From positions 1 to 8,255 of the forward strand of contig JAUUNK010000230.1 of the NCBI GenBank assembly GCA_030844565.1: a DNA stretch of 8,255 nt. Reading direction: 5' to 3'. The stretch is from Bacteroides ovatus (lineage in GTDB: Bacteria; Bacteroidota; Bacteroidia; Bacteroidales; Bacteroidaceae). The notes under the pieces were generated by a model. That model had not been told where the DNA came from, ran no database searches, and saw only the letters and a list, made by a program, of their open reading frames with translations. The position numbers and the translations under genes were made by a program. Positions within the stretch are counted from its first letter, which is position 1. Each line of letters begins with the position of its first letter. Shown here one piece after another: positions 1-4,763 of this stretch.

Positions 1-412
1 TACGCAACAATTCCATAAACGCCGTACTTACATATATCCGTTTTGTGTACAGCCCCTTGATGAAAGAATGGATGGATGAATCCGTATTCTGGCATAGTAC
101 GTGAAGTTCGGATATCTGACGGGATATATATTGTTCATGTTCAAGCAGGGTGTTCAAGGCAGCCAGCGGTGTCGGCCATTGCCGGATGTCGCGCCTGATT
201 TCATGGATGGTTACAGCACCTCCTTCATGATAGATGCGGTTCATCATCTGATAGACCTTGCCCATATTGTCCTGTGCCTGTGCACTTAGCCATGAGGCCA
301 ATATCGGAAGTTGCTGCCCCTCAAAATAGACCTGCAATGACAGGTACAGGTTAGTTGACCAGATTTCTGTATTGATCAATGTGTTCATCGCATATTCAAT
401 TCGTTTATCCAT
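1..412 (-). CDS. Ferritin-like protein, partial (runs off left edge), ferroxidase site apparently lost
   Basis: Leftward open frame of 137 codons from the ATG at 412 with no stop before the window edge, so the C-terminus is missing. The N-terminal part has the ferritin first-helix pattern NTEIWSTNLYLSL (residues 14-26), then a second helix, GGAV before the long loop, and LLEHEQYISRQISEL (89-103), matching the third helix of FtnA-type ferritins. Aligned by eye to E. coli FtnA, Glu17 and Glu94 are kept as E16 and E93. The other ferroxidase ligands appear replaced: Glu50 by N49, His53 by K52, Gln127 by about R125 and Glu130 by about V128. Family membership is inferred from this pattern. Loss of the iron-oxidising centre suggests a structural or non-catalytic role rather than classic iron storage. 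The ATG is chosen because it lies a normal distance before the first helix. It may share transcription with the small leftward genes upstream, although the gap is about 180 bases. Confidence 0.75.
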   Translation of the reverse strand, partial: MDKRIEYAMNTLINTEIWSTNLYLSLQVYFEGQQLPILASWLSAQAQDNMGKVYQMMNRIYHEGGAVTIHEIRRDIRQWPTPLAALNTLLEHEQYISRQISELHVLCQNTDSSIHSFIKGLYTKRIYVSTAFMELLR

Positions 413-437
413 GGCTGTTCTGATATTTGAAATTAGA

Positions 438-466
438 CAAAATAAATCGTAATTCATATCCTGCAA
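438..466 (-). promoter_or_regulatory. Weak candidate promoter for the ferritin-like gene
   Basis: On the minus strand, TTG (464-466) is followed after about 19 bases by TATTTTG (438-444). This resembles the Bacteroidetes TTTG/TAnnTTTG pair but is one base short in the -7 box. It lies about 26 bases upstream of the start codon at 412. The rest of the 413-593 gap is AT-rich and shows no gene. Confidence 0.25.
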
Positions 467-593
467 TAATCATGAATTTATGTGATAGCATCTGTAAATC
501 GGACTCTTATGGAGTTGTAAAATGAATTTTAATGCTTGCGAGACAAATAGTCATAAAAATGTATAATTATCATGCCTTTTTGTCACAAGATCC

Positions 594-773
594 CTACAAC
601 ATTCTCAACAAGATATCCAGTTCTTTCTCTATCATGTTGATCTTGTCGTATATGTAATCCAGCGTATTATGATAGTGCAGGCAGGCCCTGCATTCCTGCA
701 ATTCCCTTGACAGGGAGAGTATTTGTTGCCAAAGTTCCTCTTCTGTATGTCCAGGGGGATTATTGAATGCCAT
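594..773 (-). CDS. Small helical protein, 59 residues, unknown function
   Basis: A leftward frame from ATG at 773 to TAG at 594 encodes 59 residues beginning MAFNNPPGHTEEELWQQIL. After a short Pro/Gly-rich head, almost the whole protein looks like two amphipathic helices: about 10-36 (EEELWQQILSLSRELQECR) and 38-59 (LDYIYDKINMIEKELDILL). They have heptad-like Leu/Ile spacing and would form a helical hairpin or coiled coil. There is no signal peptide or membrane segment. A CRAC pair of cysteines (C28, C31) is present but is not followed by His, so it is not a c-type heme site. An in-frame TGA lies just upstream of the ATG, which fixes the start. Codon use and amino-acid composition look like a genuine gene. 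I do not recognise the family. Confidence 0.6.
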   Translation of the reverse strand: MAFNNPPGHTEEELWQQILSLSRELQECRACLHYHNTLDYIYDKINMIEKELDILLRML

Positions 774-781
774 AAATGGAT

Positions 782-946
782 TCAGAGAAACTGTTTGGCA
801 TGTAATTTGTGTAATAATAGCCGCAAGTCCCGAAAAGGGGCAGGAATGGAAACAAAAAGGCAGAGAATTCCACTAAAGACAGTAACAGACAGAGGAATGA
901 AAACGGAAGGCAGGACCTGTCCGGTTTTGAAACAAATTGCTTTCAT
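782..946 (-). CDS. Possible small hydrophobic protein, 54 residues (doubtful)
   Basis: A leftward ORF from ATG at 946 to TGA at 782, beginning MKAICFKTGQVLPSVFIPL. Residues about 11-37 are strongly hydrophobic and could form one membrane segment; the tail RDLRLLLHKLHAKQFL is basic. An in-frame TTG at 964 would add six residues. It ends 8 bases before the ATG of the 59-residue gene, which is operon-like spacing. Against it, a rightward frame overlaps the same stretch, including an internal ATG at 846 that could give 43 residues, and nothing shows which strand, if either, is translated. Confidence 0.25.
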   Translation of the reverse strand: MKAICFKTGQVLPSVFIPLSVTVFSGILCLFVSIPAPFRDLRLLLHKLHAKQFL

Positions 947-1016
947 AATGCGATTATATGACAACTCTGTTCCCTGAAGTTGTGTTTATATAAAGTTAAG
1001 CGTGGGAACTTTGGTA

Positions 1017-1160
1017 TTACCGTTCAGAAGTATCCCCATACTCAACAACATATAATACACAAAGCCCCACGCCTATATATGCTAACAAGATATAATAGTG
1101 CATAGGGACACCTGATGTATTATCCAATTGTTGTCTTGAAATTGGGGATTTCCTAAACAT
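1017..1160 (-). CDS. Small single-pass membrane protein, 47 residues, unknown function
   Basis: A leftward frame from ATG at 1160 to TAA at 1017 encodes 47 residues. The first 20 (MFRKSPISRQQLDNTSGVPM) are polar and basic. Residues about 21-39 (HYYILLAYIGVGLCVLYVV) form one clear membrane segment, and a short acidic tail (EYGDTSER) ends the protein. The basic head and acidic tail predict the N-terminus inside, though this is only the positive-inside rule. A near-consensus Bacteroidetes promoter lies about 50 bases upstream in the right orientation, giving a leader of about 45 bases. That makes this the best supported of the small leftward genes. I do not recognise the family. Confidence 0.6.
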   Translation of the reverse strand: MFRKSPISRQQLDNTSGVPMHYYILLAYIGVGLCVLYVVEYGDTSER

Positions 1161-1211
1161 GGATAATGCCTAACGCTTACTGTTATTAATCTTTTTTGGT
1201 AAAAGACAAGG

Positions 1212-1242
1212 CAAAAATACTAAAAGAATTGATTCGCGTCAA
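1212..1242 (-). promoter_or_regulatory. Near-consensus Bacteroidetes promoter, leftward
   Basis: Read on the minus strand: TTG (1240-1242), exactly 20 bases, then TATTTTTG (1212-1219), a full match to the TAnnTTTG -7 box with correct spacing to the -33 box. Transcription would start near 1205 and run leftward into the 47-residue gene at 1160, possibly onward through the 59-residue and ferritin-like genes. Confidence 0.65.
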
Positions 1243-1266
1243 TAAAAATCCAACTTTTTTATTATT

Positions 1267-1456
1267 TTACTCTCTGCGCCACTGAATTTCATCGCTCTCC
1301 GCTCTCCAAATCCCGTGCCCTTCAGCGATAAGTAATCCTGAGTTCATCAATTGCCTCATAAAAGAGCTTTTGTACATCCTAAAATCCGCAACCTGTAATA
1401 TTTTTGATATCTGGGGTTGCAGATACCTCTCTAAAACGACTCGTTTTCGTAAAGAA
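1267..1456 (-). pseudogene. 3' tail of a leftward gene, 5' part missing at the IS boundary
   Basis: A leftward reading frame is open from about 1458 to a TAA at 1267 and encodes about 63 residues, including RYLQPQISKILQVADF, SSFMRQLMNSGLLIAEGHGI and a charged end EIQWRRE. It has no start at its left end and reads like a protein C-terminus, perhaps a winged-helix-like fold, though the family is not recognised. The frame stops being open (TAG at 1459-1461) exactly where the proposed left end of the IS1380 element begins. An internal ATG at 1375 could in principle start a 36-residue product. The simplest reading is a gene cut by the IS. The missing 5' half is not seen on the other side of the element. 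Confidence 0.45.
1433..1447. repeat. Perfect 15-base palindrome AAAACGACTCGTTTT
   Basis: Seven-base arms around a single central C at 1440. It lies just outside the proposed left end of the IS element, inside the gene tail. It may be an operator-like site or chance. Confidence 0.4.
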
Positions 1457-1468
1457 CCCTAATGGTGC

Positions 1469-1508
1469 AGTCGCAAGAGACAAAATCCCCTTACCCCATG
1501 ATGCGACT
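1469..1508. repeat. Inverted repeat AGTCGCA/TGCGACT near the transposase 3' end
   Basis: Seven-base arms at 1469-1475 and 1502-1508 are separated by 26 bases, between the transposase stop (1544) and the proposed IS end. It could fold in the transposase mRNA and act as a weak terminator, but there is no U-tract. Confidence 0.3.
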
Positions 1509-1543
1509 TGAGGCAATACGCAAAAGGCCACGAAGATTTGAGG

Positions 1544-2830
1544 CTACCCAAAATCAAATTTGAAGGCCATCATGTATGCATCATTGCTTGTGTATATGTT
1601 CAGTATGTGCTGTCTTGCAGTCTTAATCCATTTTGCAGGGACAGAAACATACTTGAATACAAAAGTTTTGATTCTGCTTGTGCGTTTAAGTCCAAAGCTC
1701 TTCATGTTTGCGTCAGATATGAGGTGTCTGTAAAAGTTTCGTATTAAAGCGGTCAGAAGCAGGAACACCGTGTTTTCCGCCATGAACGATTTTGGCAGCC
1801 GTTTCCAGCCAAAGCCGTTGTTCATGTCGTCCAATACACGCTCAGCACCGCCACGCTTGTTGTAATACTCCACGATGTCACGGTCTGTCGAAGTATAGTC
1901 ATTTGTCAGTATGCATCTGTATGTATATTCCCCTTCCCACAGGTCGAGTTCCTTGTTGATGCTTCTTTGCCGCTGTATGACAAGGCGGTACGCTTTGCCG
2001 ACCCATTTCTCTGCAATGATGGAGCATATCTCAAACTCGTGACCGTTTATGTATTCGGTCTTCCATCCGCGCAAGGCAAAGATATCGTCATACAACGATA
2101 CACACCTGTTTGCGCGGATATAAAAATGCCGACTGTGCTTCTCCACCATTTCCACCATAGCCTCAGAGCATGAGCCACAATCCATCCTCGCACGGTTTAT
2201 ATGTATTCTGGCATTCTCCAAACGCTCAAAAATACGTTTTAGAGTGTCTTCCTGATGGAAACGGACATTGGTATTGCCGTCGCGGTTCTCTATCCCGACG
2301 ATGACATCGCCGACCGTTGCTATTCCTGGACTGTAACCGGTAAACTTCTTGTAGGTTATTTTTGCGTCAAATTTCTCCGTCTCAATGAACTGGTGGTCAA
2401 AATCAAAGTCATATTCATTGTCTGGCAGCAACTGTCCAGTTGCCAGCAATGCATTGACAAGCAGATTGTTAAGGTCGGAAGCCACGTTGAAGTCGTAGCT
2501 TTTGCCCGAATCAGACCTGTAGGTCAGATTCGGTGTGGTCAATTCACGAATGGCCCTAAGTATTGTGTCTGCGCTGCATGTACGGAGGGGTGGATGCAAG
2601 CAAAGTGCTTCCATAAGGTGTGAGGTCACGTCTTCGACACATGACCCTCCACAGAAATATACGCACATCAGAGAACGTATTATCTCGCTATATTGATAGC
2701 CATACACTTTGCTACGCAAACCTAAAGTAGAGTCTATTGTACAAGACAACATCCTGTCGAATTTCTCCATAATTGGAAATATACCACCAAAAGATGTGAG
2801 TTTCTCGGATTTTATTTGTACTTTTACCAT
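1544..2830 (-). CDS. IS1380-family DDE transposase, apparently complete
   Basis: 428 residues from ATG at 2830 to TAG at 1544, close to the usual length for the family. It would cut and join the IS ends. The DDE triad can be placed by pattern: first Asp in DFDFDHQFIETEKFDAKITY (D143 or D145), second Asp in RARMDCGSCSEAMVEMVE (D217), and Glu in EYYNKRGGAERVLDDM (E330), followed by the NNGFGWKRLP segment typical of IS1380-type enzymes. An N-terminal DNA-binding part covers about residues 1-110. No internal stop or frameshift is present, so the enzyme could be active. Upstream, the leader holds small hairpins (2903-2935) that could limit readthrough expression. IS1380-type elements of Bacteroides (for example IS942 and IS612-IS616) are known for activating neighbouring genes. 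I cannot assign this copy to a named element. Confidence 0.92.
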   Translation of the reverse strand: MVKVQIKSEKLTSFGGIFPIMEKFDRMLSCTIDSTLGLRSKVYGYQYSEIIRSLMCVYFCGGSCVEDVTSHLMEALCLHPPLRTCSADTILRAIRELTTPNLTYRSDSGKSYDFNVASDLNNLLVNALLATGQLLPDNEYDFDFDHQFIETEKFDAKITYKKFTGYSPGIATVGDVIVGIENRDGNTNVRFHQEDTLKRIFERLENARIHINRARMDCGSCSEAMVEMVEKHSRHFYIRANRCVSLYDDIFALRGWKTEYINGHEFEICSIIAEKWVGKAYRLVIQRQRSINKELDLWEGEYTYRCILTNDYTSTDRDIVEYYNKRGGAERVLDDMNNGFGWKRLPKSFMAENTVFLLLTALIRNFYRHLISDANMKSFGLKRTSRIKTFVFKYVSVPAKWIKTARQHILNIYTSNDAYMMAFKFDFG

Positions 2831-2902
2831 GCTTGATGAGGTTTTGTTTGACTATTTTTGCAACACTAAGTTAAGTGAATCCTTTGACATGACAAAATCC
2901 TG

Positions 2903-2935
2903 AGCCGCTCGGCTTTGCCGCTTGGCTTGTCCAAG
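2903..2935. repeat. Imperfect 13-base tandem repeat and hairpin in the IS leader
   Basis: agccgctcggctt (2903-2915) is followed directly by tgccgcttggctt (2916-2928) with two differences. Overlapping it is a small hairpin, CTTGG-cttgt-CCAAG (2921-2935), followed on the plus strand by a T-rich run (aactttttg). It lies upstream of the transposase start, inside the proposed element. Confidence 0.5.
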
Positions 2936-2974
2936 AACTTTTTGTTGTTCAGGATATTATAAAAGTTAAAATTT

Positions 2975-2996
2975 ATAGTGTTGCGGAATTAAGGTA
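2975..2996 (+). repeat. Right-end repeat of IS1380 element, copy 1
   Basis: A 22-base motif (atagt, then gttgcggaattaaggta) that recurs at 4226-4247 in the same orientation with one difference. Weaker similarity extends leftward to about 2960 (TAAAAG, then an A/T-rich run). It ends 11 bases before the start of the membrane-regulator gene. Confidence 0.75.
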
Positions 2997-3007
2997 ATAA
3001 CAATACT

Positions 3008-4134
3008 ATGAAATCGTTATTCATATTACAACTTGTATGTTGCGTCATTACAGCCATGCTAGCATTGCAATTAGCCATGGCAAGTTTGCAGGTGAGATGG
3101 AAGGTGTGGCGCTACGAAATATCAAGATGGATTCTCGTTGCATCCATGCTATTCTTCTCCGTCCACTACCTCTTACAGATGATTCATGGACTCCGTGCAC
3201 AAGGTACCGATGTGGGCGCAGCATTCAACATATTGTTCTATACTCCAGTGGCATTTGCCATCACTCTCTCCATAATCAACATAGAGAGCACAGGCAACAA
3301 AGTGCGACGGTATTGTTTACGTGGTATGATGGCATACATACTCATCGCCATAGTTTTCGTCATTGGCATGTTCAAAAGTCAAAGTTTACACATTGGCAAT
3401 ATGCTCTATGTGATGCTCGGTCTTTTTGTGGCTAGCATGGCATATTTTATTCTTATCATTCGCAAAGAAACAAAAGCCCGAAAGCAGAAGCTCATGGAGA
3501 ATTTCGGAATCGACTTGATTCCATACGTGCGCTATTCGCAAGCCAGCATCATTTTGCTATACTTTGCTGCTGGACTCCTTCCTGTAGCAATCCTCTTCAA
3601 TACCTTATTATATATAATAGGTCCCTTGATATTACTCTCTGTCATCTTTTTCGTCCACACTTTCATTGCTATGGGCTATTACATCACACCCAAAGAAGTC
3701 ATTCCTGAGGAAAATGACGCAGAAGCAAAAGTCACGGAAGCAGAAGACATGAAAGACGGCAAGAACACTCATGGCACAAATATCTTGACAGCTAATAGAA
3801 AGATGGAAATAGAATTAGCCCTCAAGAATGGTGTGAAGAGGGATTTTATAAGGACTATGAAGTTAACATCTATTCGCTAGCTACCAAGTTGGGATACAAG
3901 AAAAACGAACTGACAGAATACTTCAATCAGTCAGAATACACCAATTTTAGAACCTGGCTTAGCGACATTCGTTTTAATGAGGCTGTTCGCATGATGAAAG
4001 CCAACCCCGAATATAGCATTGACGCTATTTCCACAGAGTGCGGTTTCTCATCCCACACATGGATTTATCGTATATTCAAACAAAAAACGGGCATGTCACC
4101 TAGCCAATGGCGCAAACAGTTTGCCTCCATCTAA
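3008..4134 (+). pseudogene. Membrane-embedded AraC-type regulator, split by a one-base frameshift
   Basis: The first frame (ATG 3008 to TAG 3880) gives 290 residues. About seven membrane helices lie at roughly 3-26, 40-60, 69-92, 106-122, 128-151, 178-198 and 200-226, followed by an acidic linker (about 229-255). From codon 273 the frame turns nonsensical. The frame one base back, from TGG at 3829, continues smoothly with WCEEGFYKDYEVNIYSLATK and then a complete AraC-type double helix-turn-helix: LATKLGYKKNELTEYF and, as second motif, SIDAISTECGFSSHTWIYRI, ending at TAA 4134. Restored, the product would be about 375 residues: a membrane sensor with a cytoplasmic DNA-binding tail. A missing base around aagaatgg (3824-3831) explains the break, and there is no slippery heptamer there. 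The piece after 3889 could start only from a TTG. The gene sits between two IS-end repeats, so its promoter may come from the IS. Ligand and target genes are unknown. Confidence 0.8.
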
Positions 4135-4159
4135 ATGCGTATTTTTGTAATTTCGCATT
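4134..4159 (+). promoter_or_regulatory. Promoter-like -7 box inside an inverted repeat
   Basis: TATTTTTG at 4140-4147 matches the TAnnTTTG box in full and lies in the loop of an inverted repeat, AATGCG (4134-4139) and CGCATT (4154-4159). The nearest TTTG (4120-4123) is only 16 bases away, shorter than the usual 19-21. If active it would transcribe rightward, antisense to the transposase remnant. Confidence 0.25.
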
Positions 4160-4173
4160 AAATAGCATTTAAA

Positions 4174-4204
4174 AGAGGTGTGTCAGCGTTTTGACACAAC
4201 CTCT
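4174..4204 (+). terminator. Hairpin downstream of the AraC-type gene
   Basis: The arms AGAGGTGTGTCA (4174-4185) and TGACACAACCTCT (4192-4204) pair along their whole length with one bulged base and a six-base loop. It lies 40 bases past the stop codon. There is no clear U-tract after it, so it may be a weak terminator or an RNA-stabilising hairpin. Confidence 0.5.
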
Positions 4205-4225
4205 ACTTAAAAGATTTAATTTACA

Positions 4226-4247
4226 ATAGTATTGCGGAATTAAGGTA
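4226..4247 (+). repeat. Right-end repeat of IS1380 element, copy 2
   Basis: Matches copy 1 at 21 of 22 positions in the same orientation (atagt, then attgcggaattaaggta). Its right edge touches the truncated transposase remnant exactly, where the minus-strand reading RFHV is broken off. This is what an insertion junction looks like, although no transposase of this second element remains. Confidence 0.75.
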
Positions 4248-4533
4248 CATGAAACCGATAACCTGTCATAGTGGCATTGGGAAAAGCCGTTCAGACGATC
4301 CGCATCATGGTCGGCAAAAGATCTAAAGTGACCTCTTTGGCTGTCTTGCGCTTGGAGACATGAATCATTTCAAGCACCTTTATGACGTCTTCAGACTTCG
4401 TGCCACGTATCATGGTCACAAGTGTACCTCTGCCACCACGTCCCGCACGATTAGTGACAACAGTATATAATTCTCCGCAGCTTAAAGAAGTCTCGTCAAT
4501 ACAAAGGCTAGGGACCTGAGGTTGTGCCCGCAT
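4248..4533 (-). pseudogene. ISAon1-type transposase remnant
   Basis: The leftward frame contains PSLCIDETSLSCGELYTVVT (from about residue 8), the region around the first catalytic Asp of ISAon1-type (ISL3-like) transposases, then GRGGRGTLVTMIRGTKSEDV and KRKTAKEVTLDL. An in-frame TGA at 4288-4290, where the family would have Arg, stops it. The reading continues after the stop as TAFPNATMTGYRFHV, which resembles the family's AFPNAxxVTDRFHVQ segment, and then breaks at the IS-end repeat. Both the N-terminal region and the C-terminal half are missing, and the 4534-4560 stretch upstream shows no family similarity that I can see. It is a dead fragment. Family assignment is by motif memory. Confidence 0.75.
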
Positions 4534-4709
4534 TCTGACACATTTACATTTGTAGTATTAAATATCCCAATAAAAATATAAGTGTATATTGTAATGGGAT
4601 CTTAATAGAGGATTAAAAAATAAATACTTAATGGGCTGTTTCTTATGAATTCTACTGAAATCTTATAATAATTGCTCAAAAAATCACATTCTTTGTATAC
4701 GTAATATCC

Positions 4710-4717
4710 TAATTTTG
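4710..4717 (+). promoter_or_regulatory. Candidate promoter of the exported-protein gene
   Basis: TAATTTTG at 4710-4717 matches the TAnnTTTG -7 box exactly and lies 46 bases before the start codon. The upstream TTTG (4692-4695) is only 14 bases away, shorter than the usual 19-21, so control may rely on an activator. The rest of the 4534-4763 gap is AT-rich with no gene. Confidence 0.4.
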
Positions 4718-4763
4718 GAACGCAAATTAAAAGAATATTAATAAACTAAATTATCTGATTTAT

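Larger units (their letters stand above)
1457..2994 (-). mobile_element. IS1380-family insertion sequence (ends proposed)
   Basis: The element contains one transposase gene. The proposed ends are imperfect inverted repeats: CCCTAATGGTGCA reading in from the left (1457) and CCTTAATTCCGCA reading in from the right (2994), identical at 10 of 13 positions. The resulting size, about 1.54 kb, fits this family. The left end coincides with the point where a disrupted gene tail stops. No matching target duplication is visible (left flank aagaa, right flank taata), so the right junction may have been rearranged. The ends are an inference; the transposase is firm. Confidence 0.5.

Noticed and set aside
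723..977. Rightward 84-codon ORF
   Set aside because: It runs antisense over the better-supported 59-residue leftward gene and shows no recognisable motif. Only its 3' part (ATG at 846, 43 residues) remains possible and has no support beyond being open.
1967..2623. Rightward ORFs antisense to the transposase
   Set aside because: They are shadows of the strong IS1380 transposase frame on the other strand and carry no family motifs.
2709..2903. Rightward 64-codon ORF
   Set aside because: It overlaps the transposase N-terminus and the IS leader in antisense, and its composition is not gene-like.
3821..3834. Programmed -1 frameshift making two products
   Set aside because: There is no slippery heptamer of the X XXY YYZ type at the shift point and no clear stimulatory structure just downstream, so a mutation or error is simpler.
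2975..4247. The 22-base direct repeats as attachment sites of an integrated element
   Set aside because: There is no integrase in the window, and the motif fits the end of the adjacent IS1380 element by its inverted-repeat match at 1457.
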